The notes under the pieces were generated by a model. The model saw nothing but the letters and a program-made list of their open reading frames with translations. It ran no database searches and was not told the DNA's origin. A stretch of 16,640 nucleotides of DNA, from contig DASYSL010000144.1 in assembly GCA_036003365.1 (NCBI GenBank), positions 1-16,640 on the forward strand, given 5' to 3'. The position numbers and the translations under genes were made by a program. This DNA is from DASYSL01 sp036003365 (GTDB lineage Bacteria; Eisenbacteria; RBG-16-71-46; DASYSL01). Positions 7,240-13,893 of the stretch are shown in pieces (position 1 is the first letter of the stretch; every line of letters starts with the position of its first letter).

Positions 7240-7638
7240 ATGTCGTTGACCGATCCCATCGCCGATTTCCTCACCTGTGTGCGCAACGCGTGCCGGGCCA
7301 AGCACCGCAAGGTGGAAGTGCCCACGTCGCGCCTCAAGGTGGAGATCGCGAAAGCCCTCCTGCGCGAGGGCTACATCAGCAACTTCAAGGTGATCGAGGA
7401 CACGCGCCAGGGCGTCCTGCGCGTGTATCTCAAGTACCAGGGCCAGGACCGCTGCGTGATCTCGGGCTTGAAGCGCGTGAGCACGCCGGGCCGCCGCATC
7501 TACAAGCGCAAGGACGACATCCCGCGCATCCTGGGCGGCCTCGGCTCGGTGATCCTGTCGACGTCGCAGGGCGTGATGACCGACAAGGAAGCGCGCCGTG
7601 CCGGCCTCGGCGGCGAAGTCCTGGCGCAGGTCTGGTAG
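7240..7638 (+). CDS. rpsH: 30S ribosomal protein S8
   Basis: S8 binds the central domain of 16S rRNA early in assembly; in E. coli it is the translational repressor of the spc operon. The 132-residue product opens MSLTDPIADFLTCVRNA and has the family signature STSQGVMTDKEAR at residues 107-119. ATG at 7240 is preceded by GGGAGGA. In E. coli S8 represses at a site near the rplX-rplE junction that mimics its 16S target; I did not identify a clear equivalent here. Confidence 0.97.
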   Translation: MSLTDPIADFLTCVRNACRAKHRKVEVPTSRLKVEIAKALLREGYISNFKVIEDTRQGVLRVYLKYQGQDRCVISGLKRVSTPGRRIYKRKDDIPRILGGLGSVILSTSQGVMTDKEARRAGLGGEVLAQVW

Positions 7639-7647
7639 GGAGCGACC

Positions 7648-8187
7648 ATGTCTCGAATCGGCAGGCAACCGGTGGCCATTCCCAAGGGCGTGCAGGTCAC
7701 GGCCCAGAACGGCTCCGTCAAGGTGAAGGGTCCCAAGGGCGAGCTGGCCATGTCGCTCGAGCCCGGCGTGTCGCTGGCGGTGAACGAGAGCGAATGTGTG
7801 GTCAAGCTCGAGCGCGACGATCGCAACGCCAGCGCGGTCTACGGGCTCACGCGCGCCATGCTCGCGAATCTCGTGCGCGGCGTCGGTGAGGGCTTCTCGA
7901 AGTCGCTCGAGATTCAGGGCACCGGCTATCGCGCGGCCTTGGACGGCAAGAAACTCGTCCTCCAGCTCGGCTACTCGCATCCTGTCGAGTATCCGGTTCC
8001 GGACGGCGTGAACATCAAGGTGGACACCCCCACCAAGCTCACGGTGAGCGGCGCCGACAAGCAGCAGGTCGGCCAGGTGGCGGCGCACATCCGCGGCTTC
8101 CGCCCGCCCGAGCCCTACAAGGGCAAGGGCGTGCGCTACGAAGGCGAGTACATCAAGCGCAAGGCCGGCAAGTCGGCGGGCGCTTAG
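7648..8187 (+). CDS. rplF: 50S ribosomal protein L6
   Basis: L6 lies near the sarcin-ricin loop and the factor-binding site. The 179-residue product has the two duplicated L6 domains: MSRIGRQPVAIPKGV at the N-terminus and EIQGTGYRAALDGKKLVLQLGYSHPV starting the second domain. The C-terminal signature PEPYKGKGVRYEGEYIKRKAGK occupies residues 154-175 (given here as its key part). Length and both domains are normal. It is 9 nt after rpsH and 16 nt before rplR. Confidence 0.97.
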   Translation: MSRIGRQPVAIPKGVQVTAQNGSVKVKGPKGELAMSLEPGVSLAVNESECVVKLERDDRNASAVYGLTRAMLANLVRGVGEGFSKSLEIQGTGYRAALDGKKLVLQLGYSHPVEYPVPDGVNIKVDTPTKLTVSGADKQQVGQVAAHIRGFRPPEPYKGKGVRYEGEYIKRKAGKSAGA

Positions 8188-8203
8188 CTCGGGAGAAGGC
8201 GTC

Positions 8204-8575
8204 ATGGCACGTTGGGGAACGAAGGAAAAGAAGCGCGAGCGGCGGCACCTCAGGCTGCGCCGGAAGATGGAGGGCACGACCGAACGGCCGCGCCTCACGA
8301 TCTACCGCAGCCTCACCCAGATCTATGCCCAGATCGTGGACGACACGACGGGCAAGACGCTGGTCGCGGTCTCGTCGCTCACCAAGGATCTCAAGCCGCG
8401 CGTGGTCCAAGCCAAGTCGAAGATCGAGCGCAGCAAGCTCGTCGGCCTGGCCATCGCCGAGCGCGCCAAGGCGGCGGGCGTGACGCAAGTCTGTTTCGAT
8501 CGTGCAGGTTTTCGCTACCACGGCCGCGTCAAGGCGGTCGCGGACGGGGCGCGTGAAGGGGGGCTCAGCTTCTAA
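8204..8575 (+). CDS. rplR: 50S ribosomal protein L18
   Basis: L18 works with L5 and 5S rRNA in the central protuberance. The product is 123 residues with a basic N-terminal tail (KEKKRERRHLRLRRKM), then ERPRLTIYRSLTQIYAQIVDD and the C-terminal FDRAGFRYHGRVKAVADGAREGGLSF, a standard L18 ending. The TAA stop shares one base with the ATG of rpsE (TAATG), a typical coupling arrangement. Confidence 0.97.
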   Translation: MARWGTKEKKRERRHLRLRRKMEGTTERPRLTIYRSLTQIYAQIVDDTTGKTLVAVSSLTKDLKPRVVQAKSKIERSKLVGLAIAERAKAAGVTQVCFDRAGFRYHGRVKAVADGAREGGLSF

Positions 8576-9138
8576 TGGCTAGAGACGATCGCCGCGATCG
8601 CGGCCCGCGTCCGCAGGATTCCGGACCCCGCTCCGAGTTCCAGGAGCGTGTCATCAACGTGAATCGCACCGCCAAGGTGGTGAAGGGCGGGCGCCGCTTC
8701 TCGTTCAACGCCATCGTGGCGCTGGGCGACCAGAACGGGCGCGTGGGCACCGGTCTCGGCAAGGCCAACGAAGTTGCCGACGCCATCCGCAAGGCGGGCG
8801 AGTCGGCGCGCAAGAACATGTTCCACGTGCCGCTCGTCGGCACCACGATCCCGCACGAGGTGATCGGCCGCTTCGGCGCCTCGCGCGTGCTGCTCAAGCC
8901 GGCGTCGAGCGGAACCGGCGTCATCGCGGGCGGCGCGGTGCGCGCGGTGCTCGAGTCGGCCGGCGTCAAGGACGTGCTCACCAAGTCGCTGGGCTCGACC
9001 AATCCGCACAACATCGTGAAGGCCACCGTGCAGGGGCTGCAGAGCCTGCGCCGGGCTTCCGACGTAGCGGCAGCCCGCGGCATGACGGTCGAGGAGCTGC
9101 TCGGCACCACGCGTCGAGGGACGAATGCCCAAACTTAA
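8575..9138 (+). CDS. rpsE: 30S ribosomal protein S5
   Basis: S5 helps form the mRNA entry channel and affects decoding accuracy. The 187-residue product starts with about 20 polar residues, then the double-stranded-RNA-binding-like domain: EFQERVINVNRTAKVVKGGR, FSFNAIVALGDQNGRVGTGLGKANEVADAIRKA. The C-terminal domain follows (GVIAGGAVRAVLESAGVKDV, GSTNPHNIVKAT). The loop associated with spectinomycin resistance in other species (VVKGGRRFSF) looks wild type. The only purine-rich site upstream is somewhat distant (about 8555-8564), so start at the TAATG probably relies on reinitiation. Its end overlaps rpmD by 14 nt. Confidence 0.97.
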   Translation: MARDDRRDRGPRPQDSGPRSEFQERVINVNRTAKVVKGGRRFSFNAIVALGDQNGRVGTGLGKANEVADAIRKAGESARKNMFHVPLVGTTIPHEVIGRFGASRVLLKPASSGTGVIAGGAVRAVLESAGVKDVLTKSLGSTNPHNIVKATVQGLQSLRRASDVAAARGMTVEELLGTTRRGTNAQT

Positions 9139-9307
9139 GATCAAGCAGGTGCGGAGCGCGTCGCGCCGCGAGGCCTCGCAGGGCGCCACGCTGCGCGCGC
9201 TCGGCATCACGCGCAACCAGATGACCGTGGTGCACGAAGCCACGCCGCAGATCCGCGGCATGGTGAACAAGGTGCGCCATCTCGTGGTGGTCGAGGAGAC
9301 GAAATGA
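9125..9307 (+). CDS. rpmD: 50S ribosomal protein L30
   Basis: L30 is a small large-subunit protein absent from a number of bacterial lineages. The product is 60 residues, the usual length, with MPKLKIKQVRSASRR, ALGITRNQMTVVHEATPQIRGMVNKV and HLVVVEE. It starts inside the end of rpsE, a 14-nt overlap with GAGGGA at 9116-9121 as ribosome-binding sequence, and its stop overlaps the rplO start (ATGA). Confidence 0.96.
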   Translation: MPKLKIKQVRSASRREASQGATLRALGITRNQMTVVHEATPQIRGMVNKVRHLVVVEETK

Positions 9308-9744
9308 AGCTCGGGGATCTGCATCACGCACCCGGCGCGGTTCGCAAGCCGAAGCGTCGCGGCAAGGGCCGCGGCACGGGCATCGGCGGCACCGGCGGGC
9401 GCGGCAACAAGGGCCAGGGCCAGCGCACCGGCACGACCACGCCGCCGTGGTTCGAGGGCGGCCAGATGCCGCTCCAGCGCCGCGTGCCCAAGCGCGGCTT
9501 TCACAACCTGGAGCGGATCTCCTACCAGGTCGTGGACGTGGGTCAGATCGCCGGCTTCGAGGCCGACGAGGTGACGCGCGACATGATGGTGAAGAAAGGT
9601 CTCGTGAGGAAGAACGGTGGTCCCGTGAAGCTCCTCGCCGACGGCGAGGTGAAGCGCGCGGTCACCGTGAAGGTCGATGCCGCAAGCGCGGCCGCAAGGG
9701 CCAAGATCGAAGCCGCGGGAGGCTCCGTCTCCGCGAAGGCCTAG
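9304..9744 (+). CDS. rplO: 50S ribosomal protein L15
   Basis: L15 is a late-assembling 50S protein. The 146-residue product has the long Gly/Arg/Lys-rich N-terminal extension that penetrates rRNA (KPKRRGKGRGTGIGG, GGRGNKGQGQRTGTTTPPWF), then FEGGQMPLQRRVPKRGFHN and a C-terminal fold with GLVRKNGGPVKLLADGEV. The Ala/Lys-rich C-terminus ends SAKA. The ATG is in a 4-nt overlap with rpmD. Its TAG stop is the centre of a perfect palindrome (9732-9753) preceding secY. Confidence 0.96.
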   Translation: MKLGDLHHAPGAVRKPKRRGKGRGTGIGGTGGRGNKGQGQRTGTTTPPWFEGGQMPLQRRVPKRGFHNLERISYQVVDVGQIAGFEADEVTRDMMVKKGLVRKNGGPVKLLADGEVKRAVTVKVDAASAAARAKIEAAGGSVSAKA

Positions 9745-9753
9745 GCCTTCGCG
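9732..9753 (+). promoter_or_regulatory. Perfect 22-nt palindrome / RNA hairpin over the rplO stop codon
   Basis: Bases 9732-9753 read the same on both strands, with CCTAGG at the centre and GCGAAGG/CCTTCGC arms. In RNA this folds as a 9-bp stem with a CUAG loop that contains the rplO TAG stop (9742-9744). No T-run follows, so it does not look like an intrinsic terminator. A role in transcript processing, pausing or setting SecY output is inference. Confidence 0.6.
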
Positions 9754-9771
9754 CGAACGGAGAAAGGGCGC

Positions 9772-11094
9772 ATGCCGCTCGTCGAATCCTTGCAGAACAT
9801 GTTCCGGGTGCCGGAGCTGAAGAGAAGGATTCTCTTCACGCTCGCGCTCTTCGCCGTCTACCGCCTGGGCGAGCACGTGCCGTCGCCGGGCGTCGACGCG
9901 GCCGCGCTCGCCGCCTCGTTCCAGCAGCAGGCGGGCACCCTGTTCGGGCTGTACGACATCTTCGTCGGCGGCGCTTTCTCGCGCGCGACCATCTTCGCGC
10001 TCGGGATCATGCCGTACATCTCGGCCTCGATCGTTCTTCAGGTGCTGGGCGCCGTCGTGCCCTACCTGGAGAAGCTCCGCAAGGAGGGCGAGGAAGGCCA
10101 GAAGAAGATCAACCAGCTCACGCGCTACGGCACGGTGCTGATCTCGCTCATCCAGAGCTACGCCTACGGCGTGTTCCTGATGAGCAATCCGGGCGGCGTG
10201 CAGGTGGTGCCGCACCCGGGCTTCGCCTTCATGTTCACGCTTATGGTCACGCAGACGACGGGCACGATCTTCGTCATGTGGCTGGGCGAGCAGATCACCG
10301 AGCGCGGTATCGGCAACGGCATCTCGCTCATCATCTTCATCAACATCATCGGGTCGATCCCGAACGTCTTCCAGGCCACGGTCGAGTCGGTGCGCACGGG
10401 TGCTTTGAGCCTGATCACGGTGGCCGCCGGTGCCCTGGTCTCGGTGCTCATGGTGGCGTTCGTGGTGGTGCTGACGCAGGGCACGCGCAAGATCCCGGTG
10501 CAGTACGCCAAGCGGATCGTGGGCCGGCGCATGTACGGCGGCGCTTCCACCCACATCCCGCTGCGCGTCAACACTGCGGGCGTGATCCCGATCATCTTCG
10601 CCTCTTCGATCCTGATCCTGCCCACCACGGTGGCGCAGTTCTTCCCGGAGAGCGCGATCGGGCAGTGGATCCAGTCGAATTTCGGCCCGCACGTGAACGG
10701 CGTGTGGGAGATCCTGTACGCCTTGTTCATCATTTTCTTCACGTACTTCTACACCGCGGTCGTCCTCAATCCGAACGACCTGGCGGAGAACATGCGGAAG
10801 TACGGCGGATTCATTCCGGGCATCCGCCCGGGGAAGAAGACGGCGGAGTACATCGACCGCGTGATGACGCGCATCACGCTGGTCGGCGCCGTGTGCCTGG
10901 CCATCGTGGCCATCGTGCCCGACCTCTTCTTCCAGACGTTCCACATGCCGCTGTTCCGCGGGTTCGGCGGCACGTCGGTGCTGATCGTGGTGGGCGTGGC
11001 GCTCGACACCCTGCAGCAGGTCGAGTCGCATCTGCTCATGCGGCACTACGAAGGCTTCGTCAAGAAGAGCCGCATCCGCGGCCGCCGGGGATGA
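9772..11094 (+). CDS. secY: Preprotein translocase subunit SecY
   Basis: SecY is the channel of the Sec translocon in the cytoplasmic membrane, working with SecE, SecG and SecA or ribosomes. The 440-residue product has the expected ten hydrophobic segments, starting with RRILFTLALFAVYRLGEHVPSPG at about residues 18-40. Conserved stretches include GIMPYISASIVLQ (78-90), LGEQITERGIGNGISLIIF (171-189), the cytosolic loop with RRMYGGASTHIPLRVNTAG and the NPNDLAENMRKYGGFIPGIR loop (333-352). The basic tail KKSRIRGRRG ends it. The position between rplO and adk is classical. ATG at 9772 has CGGAGA upstream. Confidence 0.97.
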   Translation: MPLVESLQNMFRVPELKRRILFTLALFAVYRLGEHVPSPGVDAAALAASFQQQAGTLFGLYDIFVGGAFSRATIFALGIMPYISASIVLQVLGAVVPYLEKLRKEGEEGQKKINQLTRYGTVLISLIQSYAYGVFLMSNPGGVQVVPHPGFAFMFTLMVTQTTGTIFVMWLGEQITERGIGNGISLIIFINIIGSIPNVFQATVESVRTGALSLITVAAGALVSVLMVAFVVVLTQGTRKIPVQYAKRIVGRRMYGGASTHIPLRVNTAGVIPIIFASSILILPTTVAQFFPESAIGQWIQSNFGPHVNGVWEILYALFIIFFTYFYTAVVLNPNDLAENMRKYGGFIPGIRPGKKTAEYIDRVMTRITLVGAVCLAIVAIVPDLFFQTFHMPLFRGFGGTSVLIVVGVALDTLQQVESHLLMRHYEGFVKKSRIRGRRG

Positions 11095-11095
11095 G

Positions 11096-11791
11096 ATGGC
11101 AGGGCCGCGCGTCGTGTTGTTGGGAGCTCCAGGTGCCGGCAAGGGCACTCAGGGCCGTCGCCTGGCGGAGCGTTACCGCATCCCGGCCATCTCGACCGGG
11201 GAGATGCTGCGGGAGGCGATGAAGACGGGGACGCCACTCGGGCAGCGCGTCCAGGAGACGGTGGAGAGCGGCAAGCTCGTCTCCGACGACGTGATGATCG
11301 AGTTGATCGAGGAGCGGCTCGGCCGCGACGACGCGCAAGCGGGATTCCTGCTCGACGGGTTTCCGCGCACGCGCGTGCAGGCCAAGACGCTCGACGGATT
11401 GCTCGGCAAGCTGGGCCGGCCGCTGCACGCGGCGGTCAACCTGGCGGTGCCGATCCCGGTGGTGGTGGAACGGCTGTCGCACCGCCTGGAGTGCCCGGTG
11501 TGCCGGCGCACGTACAACGAGTTTGGCGCGCCGCCGCGGGTCGATTCGGTGTGCGACCTCGAAGGCGCCCGGCTCGTGAGCCGCAAGGACGACGGTGCGG
11601 AGAGCGTGCGCCAGCGCATCGAGGTCTACTTCCGTGAGACCGAGGTGCTGCGCGGGTACTACGAGAAGATGGGCCGCCTGATCGAGGTGGACGGCAACCG
11701 GAGCCCGGAGTCCGTGTTCGCCGAGGTGACCGCCGTGCTGGACCGCGCGGTCACCGGCGATCCGATGGCCGAGGGCGCGGGGCTCGGATGA
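11096..11791 (+). CDS. adk: Adenylate kinase, long form with unusual lid zinc site
   Basis: Adenylate kinase catalyses ATP + AMP = 2 ADP in the cytosol. The P-loop GAPGAGKGT is at residues 10-18, the AMP-binding STGEMLRE at 33-40 and the signature FLLDGFPRT at 84-92. The lid (about 125-165) has Cys133, Cys136 and Cys153 in C-x2-C-x16-C spacing, but the fourth expected Cys/Asp position is Glu156. Catalytic arginines around RKDD (Arg163) and VRQRI (Arg174) are present. The 231 residues include about 12 extra at the C-terminus. The ATG is 1 nt after the secY stop, so expression is tied to translocon synthesis. Confidence 0.96.
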   Translation: MAGPRVVLLGAPGAGKGTQGRRLAERYRIPAISTGEMLREAMKTGTPLGQRVQETVESGKLVSDDVMIELIEERLGRDDAQAGFLLDGFPRTRVQAKTLDGLLGKLGRPLHAAVNLAVPIPVVVERLSHRLECPVCRRTYNEFGAPPRVDSVCDLEGARLVSRKDDGAESVRQRIEVYFRETEVLRGYYEKMGRLIEVDGNRSPESVFAEVTAVLDRAVTGDPMAEGAGLG

Positions 11792-11804
11792 GGACGGTGT
11801 CGCG

Positions 11805-12614
11805 ATGATCTACCTCCGCAGCGAGGAGGAGATCGCGCTCATTCGGCGGAGCGCGCGCATCGTGTCCGGGTGCCTCGACCACCTGGAGCGCATGGTGGCT
11901 CCGGGCGTGACGCCAAGCCAGCTCGACCGTGAGGCCGAGCGCTTCGTGAAGGACCACGGCGCTCAGCCGGCGTTCAAGGGCTATCGCGGCTATCCCGCGA
12001 CGCTCTGCGTGTCGGTGAACCACGTGGTGGTGCACGGCATCCCCAACGACGTGGCCCTCGAGGAGGGCGACATCGTCGGGCTCGACATGGGCGCCATCGT
12101 CGAGGGGTTTTACGCCGACTCGGCGCGCACCGTGCCCGTGGGGGCGGTGCCCAAGGAAGTGCAGCGGTTGATCGACGTCACGCGCGAATCCCTGCATCGG
12201 GGCATCGCGCAGGCCGTCGACGGCCATCGCGTGGGTGACATCGGCCACGCGATCCAGACGTACGCGGAAGGATTCGGTTTCTCGGTCGTGCGCGACCTGG
12301 TGGGCCACGGAGTGGGCCGGCAGCTCCACGAGGAGCCGCAGGTGCCCAACTACGGTCGCCCGGGCCGCGGACCCAAGCTCGCGGTGGGAATGGTGCTCGC
12401 GATCGAGCCCATGCTCGCCATGGGCGAGCCTGAAGTGAGCACGCTGCCCGACAACTGGACCGTGGTGACGCGGGACCGGTCGTGGTCGGCGCACTTCGAG
12501 CACACGATCGCGGTGGGACGCGGGACATCCGAGATCCTTTCGATCTCGGATGGAGATGCGGAGCAGGCCGCGCTGCATGGACGAGCGCAGGGCGCCCGCG
12601 CCGTCGGCGGCTGA
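11805..12614 (+). CDS. map: Methionine aminopeptidase, type Ia
   Basis: This enzyme removes the N-terminal Met from nascent proteins after deformylation. The pita-bread fold has all five metal ligands: Asp94 (GLDMGA), Asp105 (YADSAR), His168 (GHGVGR), Glu201 (AIEPML) and Glu232 (HFEHT), plus catalytic His77 (VVHGIP). The 269 residues lack the N-terminal extension of type Ib enzymes. About 20 residues beyond the fold (after LSISDGD) are Ala/Gly/Arg-rich. The ATG at 11805 lies 13 nt after adk with GAGGA upstream. The adk-map-infA-rpmJ order is common in bacteria whose spc and alpha operons are joined. Confidence 0.97.
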   Translation: MIYLRSEEEIALIRRSARIVSGCLDHLERMVAPGVTPSQLDREAERFVKDHGAQPAFKGYRGYPATLCVSVNHVVVHGIPNDVALEEGDIVGLDMGAIVEGFYADSARTVPVGAVPKEVQRLIDVTRESLHRGIAQAVDGHRVGDIGHAIQTYAEGFGFSVVRDLVGHGVGRQLHEEPQVPNYGRPGRGPKLAVGMVLAIEPMLAMGEPEVSTLPDNWTVVTRDRSWSAHFEHTIAVGRGTSEILSISDGDAEQAALHGRAQGARAVGG

Positions 12615-12625
12615 GAGACAAAGAG

Positions 12626-12631
12626 AGGGAG
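12626..12631 (+). promoter_or_regulatory. Ribosome-binding site deciding the infA TTG start
   Basis: AGGGAG lies 5 nt before the TTG at 12637, after the map stop. It supports the TTG against an upstream in-frame ATG at 12550, which would fall inside map. Confidence 0.7.
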
Positions 12632-12636
12632 CGACC

Positions 12637-12855
12637 TTGCCCAAAGAGGAAGGCGTTCAGGTCGAAGGGACGGTCATCGAGCCCCTCCCGAACGCGATGT
12701 TTCGGGTGGAGCTCGAGAACGGACACAAGGTGCTGGCCCACATCTCGGGAAAGATGCGCATGCACTTCATTCGCATCCTCCCGGGCGACAAGGTGACCGT
12801 GGAGCTCTCGCCTTACGACCTGACCCGGGGACGCATCGTCTACCGGTACAAGTAA
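12637..12855 (+). CDS. infA: Translation initiation factor IF-1 (TTG start)
   Basis: IF-1 binds the 30S A site during initiation. The product is exactly the family's 72 residues, (M)PKEEGVQVEGTVIEPLPNAM, then FRVELENGHKVLAHISGKMR, ILPGDKVTVELSPYDLTRGR and IVYRYK, a single OB fold. The only start that yields the standard N-terminus is TTG at 12637. TTG is the weakest of the common start codons and is unusual for so highly expressed a gene. Second residue Pro suggests Met removal by the neighbouring Map. Confidence 0.96.
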   Translation: MPKEEGVQVEGTVIEPLPNAMFRVELENGHKVLAHISGKMRMHFIRILPGDKVTVELSPYDLTRGRIVYRYK

Positions 12856-12865
12856 GGGGCAATCG

Positions 12866-12888
12866 GGCGCGGCCGTCGGGGCCGCGCC
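12866..12888 (+). promoter_or_regulatory. Perfect 9-bp hairpin between infA and rpmJ
   Basis: GGCGCGGCC (12866-12874) pairs fully with GGCCGCGCC (12880-12888) around a 5-nt loop. It fills the 50-nt infA-rpmJ gap and ends next to the rpmJ ribosome-binding sequence. No T-run follows, so termination is unlikely. Attenuation, pausing or mRNA processing are possible inferences. Confidence 0.55.
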
Positions 12889-12905
12889 GGGAGAGAAGGA
12901 CAGCG

Positions 12906-13022
12906 ATGAAGGTTCGGGCTTCGGTGAAGAAGATCTGCGAGCACTGCAAGGTCATTCGGCGGAAGAACGTCGTGAAGGTGATCTGCAGCCGCAACAAGCG
13001 TCACAAGCAGCGCCAGGGCTGA
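12906..13022 (+). CDS. rpmJ: 50S ribosomal protein L36, zinc-binding type
   Basis: L36 is the smallest bacterial ribosomal protein, inserted late into the 50S subunit. The 38-residue reading frame begins MKVRASVKKICEHCKVIRRK and ends RHKQRQG, the exact family length. Cys11, Cys14, Cys27 and His33 are the zinc ligands of the C+ form. ATG at 12906 follows GGGAGAGAAGGA. It is easily missed because of its length but is certain by motif and position, between infA and rpsM. Confidence 0.97.
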   Translation: MKVRASVKKICEHCKVIRRKNVVKVICSRNKRHKQRQG

Positions 13023-13032
13023 GGCCCTGGCC

Positions 13033-13039
13033 GGGAGGT
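13033..13039 (+). promoter_or_regulatory. Strong ribosome-binding site deciding the rpsM TTG start
   Basis: GGGAGGT, a near-complete match to the anti-Shine-Dalgarno end of 16S rRNA, lies 4 nt before the TTG at 13044. The TTG is the only start that gives the canonical S13 N-terminus. Confidence 0.75.
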
Positions 13040-13043
13040 AGCG

Positions 13044-13442
13044 TTGGCTCGTATCGCGGGTGTCGATTTGCCGGCCGAGAAGCGCGTGGAGACCGCGCTC
13101 ACGTACATCTTCGGGATCGGTCCCACCTCGGCCAAGAGGATCCTCTCGTTGACGGGGGTCAACCCGAGCATTCGGGTGAAGGCGCTCTCCGACGAGGACA
13201 CGGGCAAGCTGCGCACGATCATCGAGCGTGAGTTCAAGGTGGAAGGCGCCTTGCGCACCGAGGTGGCGATGAACATCAAGCGTTTGATGGACATCGGCGC
13301 CTACCGGGGCCTGCGCCACCGCCGCGGCTTGCCGGTGCACGGACAGCGGACGAAGACCAATGCGCGCACGCGCAAGGGCCCGAAGAAGACGGCGGGCGCG
13401 GTGCGCAAGAAGGTCGTGAAGAGCCCGACGGGCAAGAAGTAG
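13044..13442 (+). CDS. rpsM: 30S ribosomal protein S13 (TTG start)
   Basis: S13 lies in the 30S head, forms intersubunit bridges and contacts P-site tRNA. The 132-residue product begins MARIAGVDLPAEKRVETALTYIFG, has the helix-two-turn-helix segment GIGPTSAKRIL (residues 24-34) and the region YRGLRHRRGLPVHGQRTKTNARTR (88-110). The C-terminal tail KGPKKTAGAVRKKVVKSPTGKK is basic and somewhat long. The start is TTG, the second TTG among neighbouring genes, compensated by a strong ribosome-binding sequence. It is the first gene of the alpha group. Confidence 0.96.
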   Translation: MARIAGVDLPAEKRVETALTYIFGIGPTSAKRILSLTGVNPSIRVKALSDEDTGKLRTIIEREFKVEGALRTEVAMNIKRLMDIGAYRGLRHRRGLPVHGQRTKTNARTRKGPKKTAGAVRKKVVKSPTGKK

Positions 13443-13445
13443 GAC

Positions 13446-13469
13446 GCGCGCGGCGCGAGCGCCGCGTGT
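13446..13469 (+). promoter_or_regulatory. Hairpin between rpsM and rpsK
   Basis: CGCGGCGC (13449-13456) and GCGCCGCG (13459-13466) are perfect complements with a GA turn. G-U and C-G pairs extend the stem to about 13446-13469. It occupies nearly all of the 40-nt gap and ends just before the rpsK AGGAGG. There is no T-run. Confidence 0.55.
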
Positions 13470-13482
13470 CTCAGGAGGATTC

Positions 13483-13884
13483 GTGGCAGAAGCAACAGTC
13501 GAGAAGAAAAAGAAGGTTCGCAAGAAGGACCGCCGCGCACCCGCCGTGGGTGTGGCGCACGTGCAGGCGTCCTTCAACAACACGATCGTGACCATCACGG
13601 ACACGGACGGCAATGTGATCGCGTGGGCCTCGGCCGGCAAGGCCGGCTTCAAGGGCTCGCGCAAGAGCACGCCGTTCGCCGCCCAGGTGGCCGCCGAGGG
13701 CAGCGCGAAGGAAGCGTTGTCGCTCGGTCTCAAGCGTGTCGAGGTGTGGGTGAAGGGCCCCGGCGCGGGCCGCGAGGCCGCCATCCGCTCGTTGCAGGCG
13801 GCCGGCCTCGAAATCTCGGCCATCCGCGACGTCACCCCGATTCCGCACAACGGCTGCCGCCCGCCCAAGCGGCGCCGGGTCTAG
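13483..13884 (+). CDS. rpsK: 30S ribosomal protein S11
   Basis: S11 is on the 30S platform near the E-site codon. The 133-residue product has a Lys-rich N-terminus (VEKKKKVRKKDRRAP), then VGVAHVQASFNNTIVTITD, GSRKSTPFAAQVAA (58-71), VKGPGAGREAAIRSL and the conserved end PHNGCRPPKRRRV. Asn123-Gly124 in PHNGC corresponds to the site known to form isoaspartate in E. coli S11. The start is GTG at 13483 behind AGGAGG (13473-13478). Confidence 0.97.
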   Translation: MAEATVEKKKKVRKKDRRAPAVGVAHVQASFNNTIVTITDTDGNVIAWASAGKAGFKGSRKSTPFAAQVAAEGSAKEALSLGLKRVEVWVKGPGAGREAAIRSLQAAGLEISAIRDVTPIPHNGCRPPKRRRV

Positions 13885-13893
13885 GAGGAGCAC

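Noticed and set aside
8572..11148. 858-codon open frame on the minus strand opposite rpsE-secY-adk
   Set aside because: It spans six well-identified + strand genes and has the Ala/Arg/His/Leu/Val-rich composition of antisense reading of GC-rich codons. It shows no domain.
12550..12636. Upstream ATG for infA
   Set aside because: It would add 29 residues overlapping map; the 72-residue IF-1 from TTG matches the family exactly.
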